Shown one piece after another: positions 1 through 5,629 of a DNA stretch of 5,638 nucleotides. This stretch comes from Clostridiales bacterium. Its GTDB lineage: Bacteria; Bacillota; Clostridia; Oscillospirales; CAG-272. The stretch's first letter is position 1. Each line of letters begins with the position of its first letter. The stretch is taken from NCBI GenBank assembly GCA_018370615.1, contig JAGZAC010000130.1, positions 1 to 5,638 on the forward strand, written 5' to 3'. A program made the translations under genes and the position numbers. Under the pieces are notes generated by a model that ran no database searches, was not told the origin of the DNA, and worked only from the letters and a program-made list of their open reading frames with translations.

Positions 1-1507
1 TATCGGAGCCCTGTCCCAGCTCCGTAGCACAGACCTGTATCTGTAGGCTGCCGTCATCATTGAGCAGCATCCGACAGGAAGCTGTCTCCAATTGTATGGG
101 ATAGACCCCAGTCTTATAGGCAAACACTGCCATGCCCAATCCTTTCTTGAGATTGGACGATGTATGGTTGAACGCATCATACGCCTGACGCTTCGCTTGC
201 CAGTCCACCAACTCACACCCACGGTCGATGCACCGTTCCAGACCGTTGCTGGCACAGAGAAACCGGTCAAAGGGATCCAAGAAATGCAGGCCCATCATAT
301 TCTTTTTTCGAAATTCCACAGGATCCAAATGATACCTCAGTGCCAGATCATCCATCTGGCACTCCATCGCAAAGGCCACCTGTGGAATCCCATAGCCCCG
401 CATAGCTCCCGCCGAGGGCATATTGGTATAGACCGTAGCGGACTCTCCCACCTGCTTGCCCAAAGCAGGATAAAGCTGGAAATAGTTAGTCACCGCATAG
501 GCGGCCACAGCGTGGCCGTTAGAACCGTACGCGCCGCTGTATGCATTCAGGCGAATGCCCTTCTGCGTGATTCGTCCCGTATCATCCACACAGGCCGCCG
601 CCCAGATGTCCATGGCATGACGAGTCCGGCTATTGACAAATGTCTCCTCCCGGCTCATCACAAAGGCCACGCACCGTCCTCCCAGCCGTAAGGTGAATAA
701 AGCCGCCAGCGGCTCATAGAACATATCCTGCTTATTGCCGAATGCTCCGCCCACATAGGGCTTGACCACACGAATCCGGCCTGTGGGGATACCCAGAGCA
801 TCGGAAATATGTTTGCGTAGGGTGTGGGGTGCCTGATTGGGCGACACCACTACAATTTTCCGCCCGCTCATATAGGCAAAGCAACAGATGTTTTCAATAT
901 GGCAATGTTGCTGGGCCGGTACATGAAATTTTGTTCCTCGTAAATCGACATAGCCGCCGATACATGGATCCATGGAGAACGTTCCCTGATAAAACCGGAC
1001 ATTTTGGCTCTCATCAATGATAAAATCCATGCGCCCCCCCTGATTATCCGGGGATTTTTCATGCAGAGGAATCCCACTGATCACAGCAGCCTCCGGTGTC
1101 AGCAGCGGCGGCAGTTCTTCGTACTCTACCCGGATAGCCTCCAGTGCCTTCTGAGCCGCCAGATCGCTTTCTGCTACCACTGCGGCAATCTCATCTCCAT
1201 AGTAGCGCACTCGTTTGGTCAGTATTCGCTTGTTGGCCACATCGGTATGTGCGGGATCCAGTGAAAGCGGATGTCCACAGGTCGCATACTCCCAGTCCGG
1301 CACATCAAAACAAGTTAAAATATCCACTACGCCCGGGATCTTCCACGCCTCGTCCACATCAATAGCGCGTACTGTTCCATTTGCAATGGTGCTGTGAAGA
1401 GTCTTTCCCACCAGTGCATTAATAGGAATAAGATCCTCTGTATACTTTGCCGCGCCGGTCACCTTATCCACAGCGTCTAGACGCGGAATGCTATTTTTGA
1501 TCCCCAT
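1..1507 (-). CDS. xdhA: Xanthine dehydrogenase, molybdenum-binding subunit (partial, C-terminus beyond left edge)
   Basis: This is the large catalytic subunit of a xanthine dehydrogenase-family molybdenum hydroxylase. It oxidises purines such as hypoxanthine or xanthine in the cytoplasm, together with FAD and 2Fe-2S subunits not in this window. I read 502 codons without a stop from ATG 1507 to base 2; a full protein is usually about 750-770 aa. The N-terminal a/b hammerhead domain opens with PRLDAVDKVTGAAKY (residues 8-22). Cofactor-binding motifs follow: Q225 in SPNQAPH, QQHCHIEN at 199-206, GGAFGNKQD at 253-261, RTRHAMD at 294-300, AMRGYG at 368-373 and ELGQGSD at 496-502. By family alignment from memory, Q225, Q260 and R370 sit where bovine Q767, E802 and R880 do; Gln at the second site also occurs in E. 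coli XdhA. The start is fixed by GGAG 8 nt upstream. It lies 116 nt behind the permease with no terminator between, so co-transcription is likely. The segment at residues 156-196 is atypical. Substrate (xanthine versus another purine) is not decided by sequence. Confidence 0.93.
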   Translation of the reverse strand, partial: MGIKNSIPRLDAVDKVTGAAKYTEDLIPINALVGKTLHSTIANGTVRAIDVDEAWKIPGVVDILTCFDVPDWEYATCGHPLSLDPAHTDVANKRILTKRVRYYGDEIAAVVAESDLAAQKALEAIRVEYEELPPLLTPEAAVISGIPLHEKSPDNQGGRMDFIIDESQNVRFYQGTFSMDPCIGGYVDLRGTKFHVPAQQHCHIENICCFAYMSGRKIVVVSPNQAPHTLRKHISDALGIPTGRIRVVKPYVGGAFGNKQDMFYEPLAALFTLRLGGRCVAFVMSREETFVNSRTRHAMDIWAAACVDDTGRITQKGIRLNAYSGAYGSNGHAVAAYAVTNYFQLYPALGKQVGESATVYTNMPSAGAMRGYGIPQVAFAMECQMDDLALRYHLDPVEFRKKNMMGLHFLDPFDRFLCASNGLERCIDRGCELVDWQAKRQAYDAFNHTSSNLKKGLGMAVFAYKTGVYPIQLETASCRMLLNDDGSLQIQVCATELGQGSD

Positions 1508-1623
1508 GTGCTTTTCTCCAATTCTAGGGCAAAGGACTCCCTCCCACAATCGGATTGGAAGCCCCTGCCCGTTTTTCGGAAACTTGATTGAAATGTACTC
1601 CCGATGAATCGTCCTGCCGGGCC

Positions 1624-3012
1624 TCAGTTAAAAAAGATTTCCAAAAGCAGATACAGTAGGAACACGCCTGTCAGTATCCAAGTGGAAATCGGGAGCTTTC
1701 TAGCATTGCCAGCAAAGACCTGTCCGCCAGTGTAAGCCAGCAGTCCGAAGAGGATACCATAGGCGATATTGAAGGTAAACGCCATAAAAGCCACGCAGAT
1801 GAATACCGGGAAAGCAGTCTTGGTATCACTCAAGTCCACATGCATCAGCGGCTCAATCATAAAGATACCCACCATAACCAGTGCCGGGGCGGTGGCAATA
1901 CTGGGGATCATCAAAAACAGCGGGGTGAAGAGCAGCGACAGCAGAAAGAACACCCCTGTGGTAATGGCAGTAAGACCTGTTCTTCCGCCCTCAGCAATAC
2001 CTGTGGTACTCTCTGCACCAAACACCGTGACGGTCTGGGTGCCGAACACAGCTCCTACTGCAGCCCCTGCTGCAGACACAAACAGAGCTTTGCCCGCGCC
2101 GGGCAGTTCACCCTTTTCGTTGACAAAACCAGCCTTGATTCCCACACCTACCAGCACGCCGATACTGTCGAACATATCCACAAACAAAAAACTAAAAATG
2201 GCAAAGAGAACACCAATGATAGCCGCCACACCGCCCCCAAACAGGCCATCAAATGTCAGTTGTCCAAAGGTAGGTGCTAGCGCCTCAATGGGGTTTTCCA
2301 AAGAGACCAGACCCTGCCATTGGGTATAGGTAGCACCTGTAGCCGGGTTTTCAAAAAGCATACCTGCAAAGGTAATAGCCAATATCCCTATGAGGATGGC
2401 GCCTTTGACCCTCATAATAACCAGTCCCGCTGTCAGGAGAATCCCCAATAGAGCCAGAATGACACCGGGATCCTGCAAATTGCCCAGGCACAGCAAATTA
2501 TCAGGGTCATAGGCTATGATACCAGAATTATGCAGCCCCGAGAATGCAATGAAAAAGCCGATAGCCGCAGAAATAGCCTGCTTAACGCACTCTGGAATGC
2601 CGTTAACAATGCGCTCCTGTACACCTGCAACGCTGAGGATACTGAAGGTAACACCTTCCACAAACACACAGGCCAGGGCATTTTGCCATGACAGCCCCAG
2701 CGTACCGCAGACTGTGTAGGCAAAATATGCGTTGAGTCCCATGGCAGGCGCTAAGGCAAAAGGAAAATTAGTCAAAAGGCCCATTGCGATGCAGGCGATA
2801 GCTGCCGAGATAGCCGTCGCCCATAGTACCGCCTTGGAATCCATTCCTGTTGAGGACAGAATCGCCGGATTTACCGCCAAAATATAGGTACAGGTCAAGA
2901 ACGTAGTCAATCCAGCAATGATCTCAGTTCTCACATTGGTGTGGTTTTCCTTGAGATGGAATCTCTTTTCCAGAAAAGAACCGCTGTTTACAAGCTGTGT
3001 TTCTTTTGCCAT
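1624..3012 (-). CDS. NCS2/AzgA-family purine (hypoxanthine/guanine/xanthine-type) permease
   Basis: This 462-aa integral membrane protein of the nucleobase-cation symporter 2 superfamily, AzgA/PbuG branch, would import a purine base by proton symport. Visible family signatures are PAMGLNAYFAYTV (residues 89-101), the FLFVDMFDSIGVLVGV helix (275-290), and the nucleobase-binding region GTQTV...AESTTGIAEGGRTGLT (324-348). Some 12-14 hydrophobic segments alternate with short loops, and the length is normal for the family (about 430-480). The soluble N-terminus (1-30) and the first helix pattern (EIIAGLTTFLTCTYILAVNP, 30-49) are also typical. The start ATG 3012 has GGGGGTG 5 nt upstream. It is the first gene of the unit driven by the promoter at 3067-3095 and is followed by xdhA, which points to a purine that XDH can oxidise. 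Exact substrate is inference: AzgA members cover adenine, guanine, hypoxanthine and sometimes xanthine. Confidence 0.93.
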   Translation of the reverse strand: MAKETQLVNSGSFLEKRFHLKENHTNVRTEIIAGLTTFLTCTYILAVNPAILSSTGMDSKAVLWATAISAAIACIAMGLLTNFPFALAPAMGLNAYFAYTVCGTLGLSWQNALACVFVEGVTFSILSVAGVQERIVNGIPECVKQAISAAIGFFIAFSGLHNSGIIAYDPDNLLCLGNLQDPGVILALLGILLTAGLVIMRVKGAILIGILAITFAGMLFENPATGATYTQWQGLVSLENPIEALAPTFGQLTFDGLFGGGVAAIIGVLFAIFSFLFVDMFDSIGVLVGVGIKAGFVNEKGELPGAGKALFVSAAGAAVGAVFGTQTVTVFGAESTTGIAEGGRTGLTAITTGVFFLLSLLFTPLFLMIPSIATAPALVMVGIFMIEPLMHVDLSDTKTAFPVFICVAFMAFTFNIAYGILFGLLAYTGGQVFAGNARKLPISTWILTGVFLLYLLLEIFFN

Positions 3013-3034
3013 TTTAGCACCCCCATTTTTGTAG

Positions 3035-3059
3035 TATCTATTTGTAATACAAATAGATA
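3035..3059. promoter_or_regulatory. Perfect palindrome, candidate GntR/HutC operator
   Basis: Arms TATCTATTTGT (3035-3045) and ACAAATAGATA (3049-3059) are perfect reverse complements (11 bp) around a 3-nt centre. On the minus strand it begins about 8 nt after the -10 box at 3067-3072, so it covers the predicted transcription start and early leader of the permease-xdhA unit. That is a classic repression position. The TTTGTA...TACAAA core resembles two-fold operators of HutC-type GntR regulators, and such a regulator is encoded next door. The binding protein is inferred, not shown. Confidence 0.72.
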
Positions 3060-3066
3060 TACATTT

Positions 3067-3095
3067 ATAGTATCAAAGCGGCACCACCAAATCAA
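3067..3095 (-). promoter_or_regulatory. Sigma-A-like promoter of the permease-xdhA unit
   Basis: On the minus strand, TTGATT (3095-3090) and TACTAT (3072-3067) are separated by exactly 17 bp. An alternative -10, TATAAA, overlaps at 3069-3064. Transcription would start near 3060, giving a leader of about 48 nt, too short for a purine riboswitch. It sits directly downstream of the regulator's terminator and directly upstream of the palindrome. Confidence 0.6.
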
Positions 3096-3107
3096 TGCAC
3101 TTTTGCG

Positions 3108-3139
3108 AAAAAAAAGAGAGCCGATTTTCTCGAACTCTC
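3108..3139 (-). terminator. Intrinsic terminator of the GntR regulator gene
   Basis: On the minus strand, GAGAG (3139-3135) pairs with CTCTC (3120-3116). The upper stem is CGA/TCG with a GAAAA loop and a small bulge, and eight T residues follow (3115-3108). It lies 18 nt after the regulator stop codon and separates the regulator from the permease transcription unit. Confidence 0.75.
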
Positions 3140-3156
3140 ACAAAACTCTGGGGTAT

Positions 3157-3915
3157 TTATATTTTTTTTCGCAGAATTGTGTGCTTGAAGATGCCGTTTG
3201 CGTAATACTCCTGAGAATACAAAATGGGTTGACCCACAAAATTGTATCCCAGTTCATCGATGTACAAAAGCGGAGAGCCCTGTGGGATCTGAAACACATC
3301 GGCCCGCTCTGCATCCGCAGCCACAGCACTAATTTCAGATAGGTCCATATAAATCTCTGTGCCGCAATATTGTTCCACAAACTCAAATACAGGACTGTCC
3401 AAAAGCGAAAGGTCATATTCTTTTGCGACGATACTCCGACGCGCAATGTGGTCTACGCAATAGATTGCTGGCGCACCATCAGCTGTAATTAGGCGGACAC
3501 TGATTACTACATCCTCCCCCGCTTTAATTCCAAGCTTCTGCGCTGTACGAACATCTGCTTTCCCCATCGCATTACGGACAAATGCCACACCAGGTATATA
3601 GCCAGCGGAGCGAATCATATCCAGAAATTCCTCTTCCAGATCCAACCGCACCTTCACATCCAACACATGCTGATTGATAATAGTACCAATCCCATGCTTA
3701 CGGCTGATAAATCCCTCCCGTTCCAGTGTAGAAAGGCAGTCCCTCACCATGGTCCGGCTGATGCCAAAGTGCTTTGCGATATCTGGTTCCGAGGGAAGAC
3801 GGTCTGCCCGAGAATATATGCCGGACTTGATCTCTTGGAAAATCTCCTTCGTATATTTCTCCGACAACTGCTGAGGTTTGCTCATTTTGAAAGGTATCCT
3901 TTCTGTTTTCTTCAC
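3157..3915 (-). CDS. GntR-family (HutC subfamily) transcriptional regulator with UTRA ligand domain
   Basis: This 252-aa DNA-binding regulator is the likely local controller of purine uptake and oxidation. The N-terminal winged helix-turn-helix spans about residues 18-81: YTKEIFQEIKSGIY, then the GntR signature DRLPSEPDIAKHFGISRTMV with RDCLSTLEREGFI and the wing KHGIGTII. The C-terminal UTRA effector domain spans about 95-248 and ends in the usual SQEYYANGIFKHTILRKK. I chose GTG 3915 because AGAGAGGTG lies 6 nt upstream. ATG 3885 (242 aa) is the main alternative, but its nearest SD-like AAAGG is 12 nt away and sits inside a small inverted repeat. A longer GTG start at 3951 is less likely. 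The gene has its own promoter and terminator and is followed by the palindrome-controlled permease. The ligand is unknown; a purine or purine-derived metabolite is inferred from context. Confidence 0.92.
   Translation of the reverse strand: MKKTERIPFKMSKPQQLSEKYTKEIFQEIKSGIYSRADRLPSEPDIAKHFGISRTMVRDCLSTLEREGFISRKHGIGTIINQHVLDVKVRLDLEEEFLDMIRSAGYIPGVAFVRNAMGKADVRTAQKLGIKAGEDVVISVRLITADGAPAIYCVDHIARRSIVAKEYDLSLLDSPVFEFVEQYCGTEIYMDLSEISAVAADAERADVFQIPQGSPLLYIDELGYNFVGQPILYSQEYYANGIFKHTILRKKI
3887..3901 (-). repeat. Small inverted repeat at the alternative regulator start
   Basis: On the minus strand, GAAAGG and CCTTTC flank a 3-nt ATA loop, just upstream of ATG 3885. A hairpin here would pair the only SD-like AAAGG available to that ATG, which favours initiation at GTG 3915. 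Only 6 bp, so possibly chance. Confidence 0.3.
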
Positions 3916-3951
3916 TAAGAACACCTCTCTTTCCTTCCTCTCTCGGAACAC

Positions 3952-4380
3952 ACTCGTTTAGAACCGATAAAGCTCCCCAAGAATATGCTGTTGAGGTTGG
4001 TGTTTATCATCAAGGTGTCTGTTATATTAGCAATTTTTGTATTTTTCAGTATATCACGAAAAACTCTGCTTCGCAACTTCATTTTGGGAACATGCAAATT
4101 GTGTAAAGATATCATGAAATTTTTATAGATAAAGTCTACCATTATCGGATTGATGCCTTCATTTGCATCAAAATAACGGAGTCTTTGGAAGAAAATCTTA
4201 GGGTAGGTAACCCTCTGCGTCCTAGAAGTTTTCCCAAGTTTATATTTTTTGATGAGATAGGCCAAAATGTCGCTGCCTCATTAGCTGCATTCTCCGGGAG
4301 CCAACTCCAGAAAAGGAAAACCTATTGGGACACAAGTGTTTCAGTGGGATTGCACAATTTTTGCAGTATTTGCAGGCAAG
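3952..4380. other. AT-rich intergenic region, no convincing gene
   Basis: Apart from the regulator promoter and leader I see no supported gene. Open frames exist on both strands (for example a 116-aa minus frame at 3915-4265 and an 80-aa plus frame at 4185-4427). They lack ribosome binding sites, have no recognisable motifs, and overlap regulatory elements. Minor structure includes an inverted repeat TGATGC/GCATCA at 4151-4156 and 4165-4170. The part from about 4260 to 4380 leads into a strong plus-strand terminator and could be the body of a small RNA or a gene remnant. Confidence 0.5.
4048..4076 (-). promoter_or_regulatory. Probable promoter of the GntR regulator gene
   Basis: On the minus strand, TTGCGA (4076-4071) and TATACT (4053-4048) lie 17 bp apart, a good sigma-A spacing with 4/6 and 5/6 matches. 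Transcription from about 4041 would give a leader of about 125 nt before GTG 3915. The start region contains AATACAAA (4043-4036), similar to one half of the palindrome at the permease promoter. Confidence 0.5.
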
Positions 4381-4383
4381 ACT

Positions 4384-4419
4384 CGGAGGCATTGCGATGC
4401 AATGCCTCCGGGCCTTTTT
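4384..4419 (+). terminator. Strong plus-strand intrinsic terminator
   Basis: CGGAGGCATTGC (4384-4395) pairs perfectly with GCAATGCCTCCG (4399-4410) around a GAT loop. The stem can extend by a T-G and a C-G pair and is followed by CC and TTTTT (4415-4419). On the minus strand there is no U-tract after the stem, so it should act on plus-strand transcripts. No recognisable plus-strand gene ends here. Confidence 0.75.
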
Positions 4420-4449
4420 ACAAATAGTTGTTAAATAGCAGTCAGCAGA

Positions 4450-4647
4450 TTATTCCTTTATACTCTCTGCTAACCCTTTTGCCGTATCCATATAGTCCTG
4501 TGCTTCTTCTTCAAAAGGACTCATTCTTCATCGGCTATGCAAACCAGTTCGCCGCACGCTTTAATGTGTTGCACTTTATTCCTGAATGCTGTCTTTTCCC
4601 GCTGAGATGGGCGAGCCCTTGCGCTCATTCCTCAAATGTGGTATCAT
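4450..4647 (-). other. Staggered short minus-strand frames, likely decayed or non-coding
   Basis: Three short minus-strand frames overlap end to start. ATG 4647 gives 23 codons ending GKDSIQE at about 4576. ATG 4628 gives 35 aa (MSARARPSQREKTAF..., ending IADEE) stopping at 4521. ATG 4524 gives 24 aa (MSPFEEEAQDY..., ending AESIKE) stopping at 4450. The second and third overlap as ATGA. None has a properly spaced ribosome binding site, and GAGGA abuts ATG 4628 directly. The frame-switching pattern would fit one short gene broken by two frameshifts, or an intergenic repeat. I recognise no family. A 73-aa plus-strand frame over the same bases is no better supported. Confidence 0.25.
4619..4647 (+). 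promoter_or_regulatory. Possible promoter for the 46-aa ORF
   Basis: TTGCGC (4619-4624) and TATCAT (4642-4647) are 17 bp apart, with TG one base before the -10 (TGG-TATCAT). Transcription would start near 4654, just ahead of GAGGAAGGG (4659-4667) and the ORF start. The -35 matches consensus poorly (3/6), so this is a moderate call. Confidence 0.4.
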
Positions 4648-4677
4648 GAAAAAATTTTGAGGAAGGGTGTGATTTGG

Positions 4678-4818
4678 ATGGAACTGTGCAAGAGGGACGA
4701 GACTCAAGCAGAAAAGGTCTGCATGGATGTTTTACCGGAGAGCAAGGCCTCTATATCTATGATAACGGAACTGCTGGCCGAAATGCGATTGGACAGATTT
4801 GTCTGCTTCCTGAAATAA
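4678..4818 (+). CDS. Small hypothetical protein (46 aa)
   Basis: I do not recognise this protein. From ATG 4678 it reads MELCKRDETQAEKV..., then a Leu- and Met-rich stretch ITELLAEMRLDRFVCFLK to TAA. It is likely helical and soluble, with Cys at 4, 14 and 43 but no metal-binding spacing. GAGGAAGGG lies at 4659-4667, which puts the GGAAGGG part 10 nt before the ATG. An in-frame GTG at 4669 (49 aa) is 5 nt after GAGGA and is an equally possible start. A promoter-like pair lies just upstream. The abrupt end and the broken frames further downstream suggest it could be the surviving N-terminus of a longer, degraded mobile-element gene. It could also be a genuine small protein. Confidence 0.4.
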   Translation: MELCKRDETQAEKVCMDVLPESKASISMITELLAEMRLDRFVCFLK

Positions 4819-4856
4819 GTGCCGTTTTAAATCAGTCAGATGCTGTATGTATACCT

Positions 4857-4875
4857 TTGACGGCTGCCGCGTCAA
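4857..4875. repeat. Short inverted repeat TTGACG/CGTCAA
   Basis: TTGACG (4857-4862) and CGTCAA (4870-4875) are reverse complements around 7 nt. It could be a protein-binding site. The right arm read on the minus strand is also a -35-like TTGACG, 16 bp from TATACA. No gene with clear support follows on that strand, so a promoter call would be weak. Confidence 0.25.
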
Positions 4876-4904
4876 GCATTCTTTCCATTTCTATATATTG
4901 TTAA

Positions 4905-4966
4905 ATTAAGGCCGTCACAGAAATAGTCAAAAATACTCCAAAGAAATAGCGGAGCGTTTGCCATAA
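4905..4966 (+). pseudogene. C-terminal coding remnant upstream of the broken gene
   Basis: Two overlapping plus-strand frames look coding-like but are tiny. One ends KAVTEIVKNTPKK at TAG 4947-4949 region; the other ends KYSKEIAERLP at TAA 4964-4966. A single frameshift near CCAAAGAAAT would join them as ...KNTPKEIAERLP. The final stop overlaps the start position of the next gene, as expected of coupled genes. No start codon or ribosome binding site is present, so this would be only the 3' tail of a former gene. Family unknown. Confidence 0.25.
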
Positions 4967-5400
4967 AGCGAAAGAAGATTAACCCCAATCGGATTCCAAT
5001 CAGTCCTAAGAATTATGATCTGGAGAAAATCAGGGAGCAGGAGCTTGTTAAGATCCGGGAGCTGACTGGTGTCTCTTTATCGCTCCAGTGACCCTCCTCT
5101 GTGATTCATACCGAGGGAGATTTGACGCATTTTATCCGCACGATAACCACAATTGCTGTCTCTGCGGCATTTGCAACCATCGCAGAGCCAATGATTCGGA
5201 AAAGAATTCTTTCTTCGGAGGAACTCCGAATTGTGCTTCAACGGGCGGCTATGAATGAAGAGATCGCGGACGGCGAGATTTCTGTTCAAGACATTCAGCA
5301 GATGTTATTAGATGAATACGGCCTCAAACTCATAGACGTCGGCGGGCAATGCTTTCTGGTGGTAGTAGAAAACGCAGAACCGGCAATGTTGAATGGTTGA
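4963..5400 (+). pseudogene. Small accessory-element gene with lost start (ATA) and in-frame TGA
   Basis: GGAG (4951-4954) stands 8 nt before ATA 4963, from which the frame reads IKRKKINPNRIPIS...IRELTGVSLSLQ and stops at TGA 5089-5091. The same frame continues through PSS into a 99-codon open stretch from GTG 5101 (MIHTEGDLTHFIR...) to TGA 5400. This ends with a regular helical region (SSEELRIVLQRAAMNEEIADG, then ISVQDIQQMLLDEYGLKLIDVGG). The GTG at 5101 has no Shine-Dalgarno; the bases before it are CCCTCCTCT. From memory, the basic KKINPNRIPIS opening and the (G)xISVxDIxxxLxxEYGxxL ending recall small hypothetical proteins in clostridial mobile elements, but the middle does not match well. 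The simplest reading is one gene inactivated by ATG-to-ATA and a nonsense mutation. Alternatives are two separate small genes or read-through of TGA. Function unknown. Confidence 0.4.
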
Positions 5401-5444
5401 TTGTTAGTCGGAAAATTTCCGTGGGCAGGCAGGCTCACGGCACG

Positions 5445-5478
5445 AAAAACGTCCCGGCGCCGTAATCGGCGCCGGGAC
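5445..5478 (-). terminator. GC-rich intrinsic terminator for minus-strand transcription
   Basis: GTCCCGGCGCCG (5451-5462) and CGGCGCCGGGAC (5467-5478) form a perfect 12-bp stem with a 4-nt loop. Read on the minus strand it is followed, after one G, by TTTTT (5449-5445). It lies about 28 nt past the minus-strand stop at 5507 and 45 nt after the plus-strand stop at 5400, so it ends the unit entering from the right. Confidence 0.8.
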
Positions 5479-5506
5479 ATCTGCGTCTGGTCTGCTTCTC
5501 CGAAAA

Positions 5507-5629
5507 TCAGCCCACTGCCAGCTTGTGGATCTTCTGGTGCCAACCCCTGACGTTGGCGATCTCCTTCTGATACAGGGCGTCCGCCGGATCTTCCGGGACC
5601 CGCGGTGCCGTGTCACAGGTTTTCAAACT
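5507..5629 (-). CDS. 3' end of an unidentified minus-strand gene (partial or frameshifted)
   Basis: The last 40 codons before TGA 5509-5507 read ...TAPRVPEDPADALYQKEIAN followed by VRGWHQKIHKLAVG. Nearly every codon from CTG TAT CAG onward ends in G or C, a clear coding bias in a stretch GC-richer than the region to its left. The frame is closed upstream by TGA at 5632-5630, with no ATG and only a weak TTG (5626). A second minus frame ends VLKFENL at TGA 5615-5613. The visible piece is therefore either the tail of a gene frameshifted near 5613-5630, or a very small ORF overlapping the end of an upstream gene. The terminator 28 nt downstream supports a real 3' end. I do not recognise the family. 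Confidence 0.35.
   Translation of the reverse strand, partial: SLKTCDTAPRVPEDPADALYQKEIANVRGWHQKIHKLAVG

Noticed and set aside
92..691. 199-aa plus-strand open frame
   Set aside because: Lies antisense to xdhA, which carries unmistakable conserved motifs. The composition (His, Arg, Pro, Ser rich) is typical of a shadow frame.
1769..2329. Long plus-strand frames (186 and 146 aa) over the permease
   Set aside because: Shadow frames of a membrane-protein gene with clear NCS2 motifs on the minus strand. No ribosome binding site or domain.
3013..3060. Purine riboswitch upstream of the permease
   Set aside because: The predicted leader is about 48 nt and none of the conserved purine-riboswitch core is visible. 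The palindrome explains the regulation better.
3915..4265. 116-aa minus-strand frame upstream of the regulator
   Set aside because: Overlaps the regulator start, its leader and promoter. No ribosome binding site and no recognisable motif.
4185..4427. 80-aa plus-strand frame ending after the hairpin
   Set aside because: Its last codons run through the terminator stem, there is no ribosome binding site, and the composition is not protein-like.
4420..4427. ACAAATAG, identical to part of the operator arm
   Set aside because: Eight AT-rich bases with no second half and no promoter in place; chance is sufficient.
5404..5616. 70-aa and 82-aa minus-strand frames across 5295-5616
   Set aside because: They run straight through the terminator hairpin and are Arg/Pro/Ser-rich shadows of the GC-biased frame ending at 5507.
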